Positions 1 to 12,069 of a stretch of DNA of 64,000 nucleotides are shown here, in pieces. The position numbers were made by a program, and so were the translations under genes. The DNA comes from Apostichopus japonicus (lineage: Eukaryota > Echinodermata > Holothuroidea > Aspidochirotida > Stichopodidae): positions 13,744,321 to 13,808,320 of the forward strand of contig NC_092578.1 of the NCBI RefSeq assembly GCF_037975245.1. The letters are read 5' to 3'. The notes beneath the pieces were generated by a model, which was given only the letters and a program-made list of their open reading frames with translations, ran no database searches and had not been told where the DNA came from. Position 1 is the stretch's first letter. Every line of letters starts with the position of its first letter.

Positions 1-1834
1 TAAAATTTTGGCAAATTTGTGGAGAACAAATGATGTTGAATGCCATTCAAGGATGATCTGAAGTTTCTATGAATTAGACAAAAGGAGATGTTTTGGTTGA
101 GCTATTAGAATTTATGAAACAATGGATTAAAAATACATTAACATTAAGGCCGGCACTGAGGAGTTGACAGCATCATTTTTGAGGCCTTAAAGGAACATTT
201 CAGAGGTTTAGTATAATTTAAAGCTGGAAATCCTGGAAACCTCAATAAAGATAAAGAAATATTACTATGGGCACTCATTTTTTCCCACTTTTTTCCTTGA
301 ACTTTAACATATCAACACTAAACATTCTCCTTTAATTCACCCTTTAAATGTATAGCTTCTTGCGTGGAGTTTCATAATTCTTTCGGTGCTATTCGATACT
401 AAACAGCTCATTACAATGCATGTTGTTCGTCAACTTGACGATAGGAAATTTTTACTGCAAATAATTAGATAAAAAGTGGAAATTTTTGACATTTTCCAAT
501 TTGCTGTTTATACATGTCGTTTTTATATTAATATACAAAACAAATTGCCCAGATTGACAAAATGTTCCAAATTGAATGAAATGATTATCAGTTTTAGCAG
601 GTTATCAGTCTTATTAAGAGCAAAATTCTCCAGAGCTTTGGTAAGATTGTAAACCGAGAGCAATAACATGCTTGCCTACCATGGACAGTTGACCTGTCTT
701 TTACTACAGAAATGCTAATTGGTTATGTTTTTGTTCTTCATTTCTGCTCTTAAAAACCACAAATTAAATGATAGCGAAACAATAATTTCATTCCCATGGC
801 AACTAATGAGCCACTCATTTCACATTTGTCATGGACTCATGGAAGTTGTTATAGAGTATACAGATCAAGCCATTACTGGGATTATTTCTGGCAGGGAATT
901 AATATTGCACAGCTTGATAATGCATATCAGAAAAATTTCAACCAGTAGAGAAAGGAAGTGGTTTCTTAATTCTGTTATATTTTGGAGATATTACACATTG
1001 AAATCATGTGTACTAACTATTGACATAATGTGTAAAAGTAAGTGGGCCTGATGTTTCAATCCTAGCAGGATCTTCTTCAGAGGCTGAATGACATTTGTCA
1101 TTCAGCCTCTAAAGTAGATAAGTAGTTTGCTGAACAGTTTTTGTTTAGTTTGTATAATTTACATAAGAGAAAAAATTCTGTTTATGTTGCTTTTATCCTT
1201 AATTGCTTTATGAGGTAGTCAACAGAGCAACTTTGATATTAGTTGGTATTATAAATTGTGAATGTGAACAAGAAACTTAATTGTCTGCTAGCACTTTTCA
1301 TTAACTGGGAATGATTTTTTCAAATTTGATTTCTTTTTCTTTTTGGGGGGGGGGGGGGCCGAAGGTTGATTTAGTCAAATTTTGTGACACCATCAGAATT
1401 ACTAAATTCCCCAAAGTTGTTTCATTACCTTGTTATCATTCTTGCAATCATTGTCACTATACTCATAAAACTCCAGGTGATCATCTATAACTGCTCTCAT
1501 ATGTGAGGGCTGGCCTATATTATAGTCTCATCTGTTGTCATGTTGGAAGAAGTCTTTCTAACACACCCTAAAGTTGTCTAATTTTACGATTCTTCAAATC
1601 TGATACAGCATCAATGGATGATGTGACATCTTAAGCTTTTCTTTAAGTTGTCTTTGGTTTCTTTTCTGTCTTTAAAAATGTTCTTTTCCAAATCTTTGAA
1701 GTAAAATGACTTTTTTTTTCTTCAATTTTTCAAAAAAAGAATTTTTTAATCGTGTCGAAGATTGTCCTTTTGGCCACTAACTTTGATTTACTATTTCCTC
1801 ATTTTTTTCTCTCTTGTTGTCTTTTTTCCTCCAG
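1..1834 (+). other. RECK: RECK intron upstream of first visible exon
   Basis: AT-rich non-coding sequence ending in a pyrimidine-rich acceptor (CTCCAG at 1829-1834). No earlier RECK exon could be found here: I saw no CC...C...C pattern next to usable splice sites. It is read as intron, with the 5' exons upstream of the window. It holds a G homopolymer near 1345-1360 and the perfect hairpin at 1079-1110. Confidence 0.7.
1079..1110. repeat. Perfect 15-bp palindrome
   Basis: Arms 1079-1093 and 1096-1110 (AGAGGCTGAATGACA and its complement) are separated by only TT. The sequence just upstream (CCTGATGTTTC, TCCTAGCAGGATC) also looks like dispersed repeat sequence, so this may be the end of a small foldback element inside the RECK intron. 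Confidence 0.75.
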
Positions 1835-1882
1835 GCACACTCTTTTGCAGAGGTACAAGAGCGTTGCTCCCCAAGAGACGAG
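1835..1882 (+). CDS. RECK: RECK exon A (CC2, middle)
   Basis: 48 nt, phase 0 to 0, between CTCCAG and GTAAGA. It encodes 16 residues ending ERCSPRDE. The Cys spacing to the next exon (C-x10-C) equals the human CRKEYENALFSC segment, which is what identifies this small exon. Confidence 0.85.
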
Positions 1883-2347
1883 GTAAGAACACATGAATAG
1901 CCCAGGGCCTGAAGAGATAGGGTAGAAATAGTCTGGGAGAAAAAAATGATGAAAAATGAGCTGAAAAGTTTGACTGGTAGACTGAGATTCGGGTCATTGA
2001 CTGGCTATGTTTAGTTGTGATGAATAGGTTGAATAAAAGCGACAAAAATACACAGACAGAGGGGAAAAATAAAAGAATAAGAAAGAAAAAAAGAAAAAAA
2101 GGAAAAAGACCATGCTCCCAGAAGACAGGCTTGTTGTGATTCTGGTTAGAGGGCCCCGAAGCTAAATGAGGCAGCAGCCTTACCATCACCTCGCATAGTT
2201 TGTAACCATAATGGGGGGTATTGATGTCACTGTGTATTTACATTTCATTTGATCCTCGCTTTTCAAATGCCGAACAAAAGATCACATGACCTCAAAACTT
2301 AACGTAAGCGCGGTGATTCAGAAAACAAGTATATATAAATATATGTA

Positions 2348-2378
<31 letters not shown>

Positions 2379-2379
2379 A

Positions 2380-2427
<48 letters not shown>

Positions 2428-5400
2428 CAGCATGGTTCAGCTGAAGCTTTTGTGTTGCAACAAAATACGGAATATGACTGTTGTGGTTTATTTATAAGAG
2501 AATACTATGTGATGTTATACATTTTAATAGATGAATTTTAGCGGCTTTAAGCTAAGTGTGGGCACATTACAATGTATATTAGTGGCTTTAAGCTAAGTGT
2601 GGGCATGTTACAATTGCTGAACAAGTACATATGTCGATCACCTACTGTAGCCGATATCTGGAAGCCATAGCCATACGTTGCTTTCTGAATAATTCAGCGC
2701 TATAATCAAATGTAACGATTTGATACATAAATAAGTGCATTATCATTTATTTATTTATTTTAATAACGATCATCATAAATTAAATTAGGTAAAGTGACAG
2801 ATTAAATTTGACTTGTATCATTCTTCAGTATGAAACTAATAAGTAAAACGGTTAAGACATCTTCTCTGTTGATCTAGCAGCAACCTATTTAATCTACAGA
2901 CATATGTTGACTATTTCCAACACTCATTTATGCCTATAGTCATGCTCATCGCGTAAACTCTTCGCGAGTTTCTGAAACCACTGGTGGATTTGATTCCTTT
3001 TATTTTGAGAGTCTATTGTTAGTATAACTTTGATGTGGGGGGGGAGGTGGAGGGGGAGGGAGGGGTGTGGTTTTCATTCTTTGTTTACTGATTGGTTATC
3101 CGTTTGAGTGACATTGTAATACTGCTGTTGATATTTACTTCTCAATGCAAACTCACAACCAGCAGCTGTTGGTTGTAATTGATAATAAATTTTGTCTAGC
3201 TCACTCTCTCCTGTCTGTCTTTACCTTTGATATATGAAAGTAGTTACAGATAAAGTCTCAAATTACTCACAGACATGCAGGTTAATAACCAGTAGGTCAC
3301 ACAGTTTATTGGCCTGACCGGGTTCATCATCCTGGAAGGGGTACACAGCTACTTTACATTTATTATCTCTAGATATGTTTGTGAGGTTTGACAACGGTAT
3401 TATCTAGATGAAATAAACCTGTCATACAAATGTATTCAGATATGTGTAATACGTAGGGATACACAACAGTGCCAAAGAGGAGATAATTGGCCAGCATTGA
3501 AGGTAGTGCTACATGCCCCCTCGCAAACCCAGGAGGGTGCGTAAAAAAGAATGGGAGGGTGCGTAAAAAAGAATGTAGTGAAACAGCTCTTGAGGCATCA
3601 TGTGGGGTTCTGCTTGGGTAGGAGGACCATTTCTATCCAATGTCTGGTCTCTCGGCCATGAATGGCTCTCATAATTGGCTCCTTTAATATATCTACCACT
3701 TTGATGCCAAGGGATTGGGATCCATCTTGTCCAAAAGCCTTTGTCATTCCTCATCCCTTTTCAAACATTAAGCCACCGAGTACACCCTGTAAATTTTAAG
3801 GATGGTTGAGCCATCATTGAAGTTTGCATATGTATTCCCTAAAAGTGGTCTAGCAGAGTAGAATAGAGCAAAGTTTTCCAGGAGTAATCCTATAAAACAT
3901 ACTCGGTAACTGTAGGTTATCCTGTTACCCACCTAACCTACTCGTGAGTAACTCTAACCTACTCGTAACTCAAACTTACTTGTGAGTCACTCTAAGGTAC
4001 TCATGAGCATCTCATTGAAGGATGTTGACATACATGGTATAACCCTAACCCTCCCAGTAACCGTACGGTGTCATCTACCCGTGAGTAACTTTAACCTACT
4101 TGTAACTCGAACTTACTTGTGAGTCACTCTAACGTACTCATGAGTATATCATTGAAAATGTTGACATACATGGTATAACCATAATCTTTGCAGTAACCGT
4201 ACGGTGTCATCTACCCGTGAGTAACTTTAACCTACTCGTAACTCGAACTTACCTTTGAGTCACTCTAATGTACTCATGAGCATATCATTGAAAGATGTTG
4301 ACATACATGGTATAACCCTAACCCTCCCAGTAACCATACAGTATCATCTACCGTGAGTAACGCTAACTTTGCAGTGAGCAGTGAGTAATGCTGACATTAT
4401 TATCATACATTAAATTAATATAACATGTCCAGTAATGATAAACCTACATGCGAGAAAGTACGACAACTTGTTCACACATTCAATATTGCTGACATATACA
4501 TAGTATTATCCTCGCTTTTCCTGCAACAACATAACCTACTCGTGAGTTAATGCTAACTTGATCACGAGTATAGTGAATAATGCTGACATACCTTTCATTG
4601 CTCATGAGTAACGAGTAATAAAGCTGACAGACACAGTTACCATATAAGGCACTAGTGATATAAAATCTAACTTCTTATCTGAACCATTTGATGTCCCAAT
4701 CTTAGCCTAGTCATCGTCGCCAGTGGGTGCTGGGCTGGCCCTGAAAATTATATTGTTCTCTTCTTTGCCTCCAAATATAGCTCCATGATATTGTTAGATT
4801 CGATACAGTATGTGCAACAATGTTAACCATTTAAAAAGGATAAACTTTATTATATGAGTTATATGCTCGCACTTTTATGAAATGTTGTTAAAAGATTTGT
4901 AACAATAACCACGGAAAACCATTTGGCACCTCAGAGGCCAAGAGTAGCATTAACTAGACCCAAACATGTTTCAGTTTCATTGCGCCATTAATACAGTAAC
5001 AACTTTTTCCTCTTTTTGTCTGCCCAAAGATATGTACCAATGTAGTGATTGTAAAAAAACTCAGTTTATTGTCTTGGAAATCATATAACCTTTATTTCCT
5101 GTACTTAAAGGAATATGATGATTTGTTGGGCAAAGAATTTGATGGCTGAGTTTTCAGCACTAATACACTAAGTGCATCATCTTTATTAACATCATTACAG
5201 AAAAAAATCAAGAAAGAGAATGACCAACTGTCTTCTCTCTCTCCCCCCCCACTCCCCCTCCCTCTCTTACTCACCTCTGTAAAGTCCCTACACTCATTTG
5301 TAGATTATTATCTCAATGAATGCAAAGAACTGTACATTTAAGAATTCTAACTTGTAGTAGTTATTTGTCAATGTCTTAGTGGATATAGCATGTAAGGAAA

Positions 5401-8400
5401 AACCAAAAATATTGTTAATTTCTACTGAAATCTCTGTTTGTTTCATTTTTCTGCCAGGGGGGGGGGGGGGGATATTAAATAAATAAAATAAAAAACAAAA
5501 TAAAAAATAATTCTGACAAACTTAGATTTAGGTTTGGCATGTGATTAATACTTGTATTTTTGGGCAACATAATATTTCAAATTGAGTGGAATTATTAGTC
5601 AACATCTAGCCTAAACTTGGTATAGGTTGGTTATCAAAAATAAACATATTTCTTGACTCGGTAAACATGAGAGTTTGGTTTGAAATCTGTGACTTCACTT
5701 TTAAAAATAAGGGAGAAAAAAAAATTACATTAAGGTAATAGCCTGCCTTAAAACCAGTGAAGAAAAGCAATAAAAGAAGGAAAGATTTATAGTAGCACAT
5801 TAATGTCCTAATAAAATTAGCTAAGTTATAATGTTCTGATGAAAGCAAGAATTTATAGAGCTGCATATGTGAACGCAAACAATGTTGATTGGCTGGTGAT
5901 TCGGATTCCAAGGGAGTCGTAAAATAAAGTACCAGAGAGATTCTTCTCACACGTGTACACTTCAGACCTATGATTTGTAACAATTAGTTTCCACCTCTTA
6001 CCTATATATATAGCTGCCACTGTGGCATTTTGTTTTGAAAAACATTTTAAGAGCCAAGCAGGACTCCTGTTTGTCTGGGTTCCAAATGTAGTTTTGTCAT
6101 CTAATAAAAGGCCTTTGGATTTTGTTTCCCAGATGTTGGGAATGTTAAAAGATGTCAGGGAAGTTAGGCTTGATCTGCATTGGTTCAGGCTACTATTCGA
6201 ACAGACTATAGTCTGTAGATTGAGTATGGCTGTCCTCTGTATCGTGTCATGTGCTCACTATTAGGGCATACTTCGTAGAAGGAGACTTGTGTTGTCTCAA
6301 GCTCATATCTATATGCGCACATCTTGCACAGTCCTGACACACTACAAATCTTCCAGCTGCAACTCGATTGCTAGAAAGAAAAATCTACGAGTGGAGTTGA
6401 ACATTGCAGTTGTTTACATCGATATGAATATATTTATCAATATAGCAAAAGTCCTGGGTGCGTTTAAGTATAATCAGAACTGTGGCAGCTATACCATCCT
6501 GATATACCTTTCATATATAGATTGCACTTTACAAGGGTTACATAAGTGTCAAGTGCTACCTTGGGGCACTTCACATCTTGACCCTCCATATTTGGTACAG
6601 ATTTTTTCCGGCACGACTCCTACTTGTGGTAAAGCGGTTTAGCCTTGGCAATATGCCTGCGCTGTTACTATGCAAAACACAGATATCAACACAAACACTG
6701 AGCCACAATAAGGCCCATATCACTGCACCTGTTATAAACCTATAGGTCATCTACCCGTTAATCTTCAAGTTAAACCATTGGCTGAAGCTGTTATACTGTC
6801 ATCCAGTGACTCGGATCATTCTACATTAGGGCGATGCCCCAATTTGAAGGGTCGGACAGAGAAAGTAACTTCATAGTCACATGAGTTGCACACAAGTTAT
6901 TAACTCTGATAGGAAGTGTGTTAAAGTCATAATCATTTACAGTACTAGTAATGAGGCACGTCCATTGAATCCCATCGCATAAATACTTCCATGGTACTAA
7001 TATGAATTATCAAAGATACAGATGTGTTATTTAGACTCTGGTCTCAATCAATAGAGCAAGATGATTAACGAATAATGATAGCCATAATTTTATTTTGAAT
7101 TGAAATATTTTCATGAATTCAGTTTTCCTTTTTTTTTTGCTCTTTTGCAGGTTGACCTGTTTGAATGCTTGACGAGGTTTCAACGTAAGACTCCCTTTCC
7201 CAGTTTTAACATTTGCAAATTATTTTGTAGAGAACATTTGAGGGCATGCTTTGCTCTAAAAAGTAACAGATTGAAACAGATTGAAAGTGTGCCTCATTTA
7301 ATTTAACAAACAATTTTTCTGTGAATTAAATGCCCATCTTTGTATTGAGTCAGTATAGGCCTATGAGTCATTCCTGTGCACACTCAGATCAATGAAAATG
7401 TTTTATTCCAAATATCCCAATGGCTTTGCATGATATTCATATGTAAATCCATTCTTACTCAAATATTGTCTCATTGATTTTTATTAGCTGTGATTTCTTT
7501 TACATGTTTTTATTTTGGCAATTTGTTTACATTCATTGTACAGAAAGGTCATAGGTCATAGCAACCTGTTCTTTCAGTATTTGCATCTCATGTCCCTCAT
7601 ATTTAATTGAAACAAAATAACAAATGGTAAAAAAGTCAATGAATTTGATGATGTTGTTTGTCAATTGCAAACTGTAAAACCAGTAAAAGTTATAAAACTG
7701 TAACCCACATGTATGTTGTTTGCACATAAGAAAATCTTTCCATCATCCACACATTACATGATGTTATGAAATTTCAGAGCCTAAGTTGAGTTCAAGTTGA
7801 AAACAATATTGTTATGGGTTATTTGGTGAGCCTCTAGAAGGCTGTTGTTGGGTTTGTATGCAGTATATATAGGTTTATATGCAGTATATATATATATAGG
7901 TTTGTATGCAGTATATAAGATGTCATTTATAGTCTCTCATCGTGGCATTACTATTTCTGGGCCATCATCAAGAGCTGATATTGGCATATAACATGGTCCC
8001 CTTCCTCCAACAGATAAAGAGCAATGCTGTGGCCAGGCACAGTGGGGGACACATTGTAGGAAAAAATGCGAAAAGCTGTTTGACTACCATTTGCCAACGA
8101 AACATATGCTTGTGGACGCCAACGTGAGGTGTACCCCTGACTATCCGGAAGTCGTGGACTGTCTCACAAACTATACCAGTAACGTCTTTGCAAATGTGGA
8201 CCCCAAAGACAGTGAGTTGTACAACTTTATTATGCAAGGTCTTGCCCATAGCCCGAGACTTGACCAAGTCTAAACATGAAGTCACAAGAACCAACAGTAC
8301 TTGAAGTTTAAATGTCTGAGGGAAAACGAGAAACCTGGTTAACAGTGAAAAGGGGACGGATAATTGAGGACGGAATGCCAATTGTGCAGAAACTATATGA

Positions 8401-11400
8401 AAAGTTCATATTTTATGGTATTTTCAAGGAGGACAAGTTGTATGGGTGGTTGTAGCAAATATGTTTTCAAACGATATATCGAACCCTTCTGGCATGACGG
8501 TGCTTGACTCATCCTCACCCGACATTTGGTAACCATTAATAGCGACTGGTATACACTTTACATACGGACAGGAAATGAGACTGCTGTTTATTGGTTTGAT
8601 TATAGTTGAGACATCAACTCTAGTATCTTGAGCTCCACACATATGTTGGTATGTGCAAATGTTGCAGGTTACACTAGAGGCCAGGTGGTACTGTTAGTGT
8701 TATGGATGTTACCGCAGATGTTAGGGGGAAGCTAAATTCACAGTGTAAACTTGTTGACACATGTATGCAAAGATCAAACCCACCAAATTTTGTTCATGTT
8801 TACTGTACCAGTCTCACCGGTTCAATTGGTATGTTTGGCTTTCACACCCAAAGTGAAAAGTAGCTGATGAAAGCAATTTTTAAGTCAAATATTTTCTGGT
8901 GTTATATGGCATGTTCAATGTATTAAAGGGGCTCTGCTGTATAAAGATAGGTATGACGCATTGAATTTCAACCAAAATCTGGTGGTAATAAGATGTACAA
9001 CTGTTGTAAGGAAAGTTAAAAGGTTCACATGAAAACATGATCTCTTACAATAGTCAGGTCATTCAGTCCATTAAGTTTCCACCAGAGAGGTTAAACTTTG
9101 GCATGTAGATTTCAAATATTTACTAGTGAAAAATTAAAAAGTTTCCATTCAATATGTGGGAGCCAGGCACATTCGTAAATTTTTTGCACTCAGCAGTAAA
9201 ATGTTGACTAATTGTTGGAACAAGTCTAATGGTTGTAACCAGCATAGATGTCCTTTATAGTTAGATTTAGGGCATAGCGCTTGCACCTACATGCCCGGCA
9301 CTGCTGTTACCTAGTTCCCTGGGACCCTGCCATGACTAACCGAGATAAGACCCACACATGCATGTAGGCTATTTGAAGGTAGAACTCCAACCTACATGGA
9401 TCAATATTTTTTATTGGCTGTTTGTTTCACAGGCCTACATTGCTGTGACATGGCAGCTTCTTCTTCTTGTGCTGCCATCTGCCATTGGGTCCACATCAAT
9501 TCTACCTCCGAGGAGGAAATCATGTCAGCGTTAGTGGACGGTTGTGGTAACCCCAACCTGGCCGATAACATGTGGAAATGCTTTCTTCTCGAAAGAAGTA
9601 AGAGAACATCGTAATATCATCATAACTCATATCATCTTCCAATCATCTTTAATATCTTCATAATATTCCATGTTAGTGATAATTCTGTAGTCAACTGCCT
9701 TTTTCATTACCATTAGGTTATCATTAATAAAAGGAACGACACCATCACTACCATGTACGAAATCAAACTTTCAATGGTTAATTATGACCTCATAATATTA
9801 AGAAATAGCATCAATTGTTCACACGGTCAATTGAGGTCACAGCAAAGGTCAAACTTGTGTCAAAGAGTGTGTCAAGAACTCATAATAAAACTTTGGGATG
9901 AGATTTGCAACTCCATGGATTATGCCTTTGTCCACCAGTCCTCTGTGTATTATGGAAATTTCAGATTGAGCTGTGAGTTTGTCAGAGTAACTAATGGAAG
10001 AAGTCATCTTATTCCTCGGAATAGAAAAATGACCATTCAGTGATTTAGTTGACATGCAAGATGTACTTATGACAACACTTATCATATATGTGAATAACTT
10101 AAGTAACAGCCATTTCTTTCAGTTTAAACATTCATATCAATCCCCTGCTTTTGATCCTTCTCCACTCCTCCCTTCTCAATACTCCCTGCATCATGATGTC
10201 CTTGTCTTCACTCTTTTATATAATCCATTAATTAAAGCCATTTATTCCCAAATGAACATTGACCAATCATGAGAAACATGCTTCTTCACATCTTCACATG
10301 GCGTCTTCCTGACATTTTTCACAGGTCCAGAAACCGTTCCCGAAGACGGCAATAATTTCTTAAGCATAGACAGCGCCAGGCTGCAGTGTTGTTCCAGGGC
10401 TGTCAGCGATAAATGCAGGGACATCTGTATTAAGGTAAGCATCGCCGGAGATGTTGATAATTATCCTTGTTGTTCCTACACCAAATCTATCTCTCTCTCC
10501 TTGAGCCGTCCACATTCAAGTTTTCGCAGCGTTTTTGAGGAGGTCAGTGGAATTAAAACACAAGCAAAAACTATGACAGCTATATAGACCATCCACGAGA
10601 GGTGATAGTTTCGGAGTTTACCTTCAATGGATGTCCATGGTTTGGAGTGGTTGGCAAAAACTACCCGGGATTATCTGTGTGTATGTATGTACGGCAGATA
10701 GCGCAATATTGAGGGCATTGAGTTCATAAGCCAAAAGATTGGGTTGATTTGGGTGTTCTTTTAATAAGACAATTCAGTATTAAACATTGCACTCCATTAG
10801 CCTTCACTAATAGAGTTTAATTTGCAGATTATGAAATAAGAAGAAAAAACTTGCAAAGTTTACAAAGTTGGGGTCGTACTTTGTAAATAGAAATATGAAA
10901 AGCGCCTGAGCGTCAAGTTTGGTAAACACGAATGGAATTAATGACTTTCAAATACTCCGGACTCAACATTCGATTATTGGGTGAAATTGACACTCGGAGA
11001 GGAACTCTAACTAAGAAGAATTTTGATCACATTTTGAATAACACATGGTGGAATGGTTTCAAATTGACAGGAAAATTGGCAATCTTTATAATCCAAACAG
11101 CTACTCTAATGGTATTTAATATTTAATGTATTCCTAAAGTACATAATGGAGTAAGAATCTGTTGAAACTCATTAGGACAAGTGATTGCACATTTCCCAGC
11201 AAAAGCAAAATCCTACAAAAGACATTCCCATTTGACTATCGGATACAACTCTTCTGAGAAAATGATGCGTTTTTTTTCCCCCTCCCTTTCCATCCTTTTG
11301 AGGCTTTTAAGAAATAGTTTTGTACTTTTTATCTCTTTGCAGCTTTATAGCACTTCCTGGTCTAGTAAAGACAGTTGGTATGAATTTGACGATTACTGCC

Positions 11401-11985
11401 AGTATCAGCCTGCCGAGGTATCCTTGCTCATCTGCCTCGCAGATGGTAAGTTTTAATCTGATCTTATCTCAATATCGTAAATATAGCCTGTCTGGACGGA
11501 TGGCGTGGAGGCTGGGATTGCATTCATAGGTTAACGACCTCATTAGGTGGGAGGGGCCAGACGTGGGATGATGGGTGCATATATCCTTGTTAATTATCTC
11601 TTGTATGAATAACTATAAACCACGTCAGGGAGGTGTCTGAAACAGATTCAGTCAAAAATAGATCTTTAATGTACTTGCGGGCAAAAGAAATTCTTTTTCT
11701 GCAATTTACAGTTTTGTAATGGTAGACCGGTAGCTTCATTTGGATCATAGTGATGCTTGGCCAAGATGTTTAATTTAATAATTATAATAATTCCCATTGC
11801 AGAGACAGTATATGATATACAGTAGCATTCATCACTGTTTTCTCTAGCCAAGAGAGTTTTTCTTTTTCCTACAATTTTAACAGCTGGGCTTGCTTTTAGA
11901 AGCTAAGCACATGAAGCAGTTAGTGAACTCATAATCACCTTTCAATAATTATCTATGTTTATCTAACTATCTATATTTATATACA

Positions 11986-12069
<84 letters not shown>

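Larger units (their letters stand above)
1883..7150 (+). other. RECK: RECK intron (5.3 kb), repeats only
   Basis: Non-coding stretch with a (TA)n tract, a 137-bp tandem repeat (3935-4400), C and G homopolymers near 5224 and 5460, and no exon-like block with RECK cysteine spacing. The open frames at 6022-6264 and 6289-6642 have no recognisable content. Confidence 0.7.

Noticed and set aside
719-1051. 110-codon plus frame
   Set aside because: No recognisable content, no codon bias, intronic AT-rich sequence.
1791-2189. 132-codon minus frame overlapping RECK exon A
   Set aside because: Phe/Leu-rich translation of an A/G-rich strand; opposite to a supported exon.
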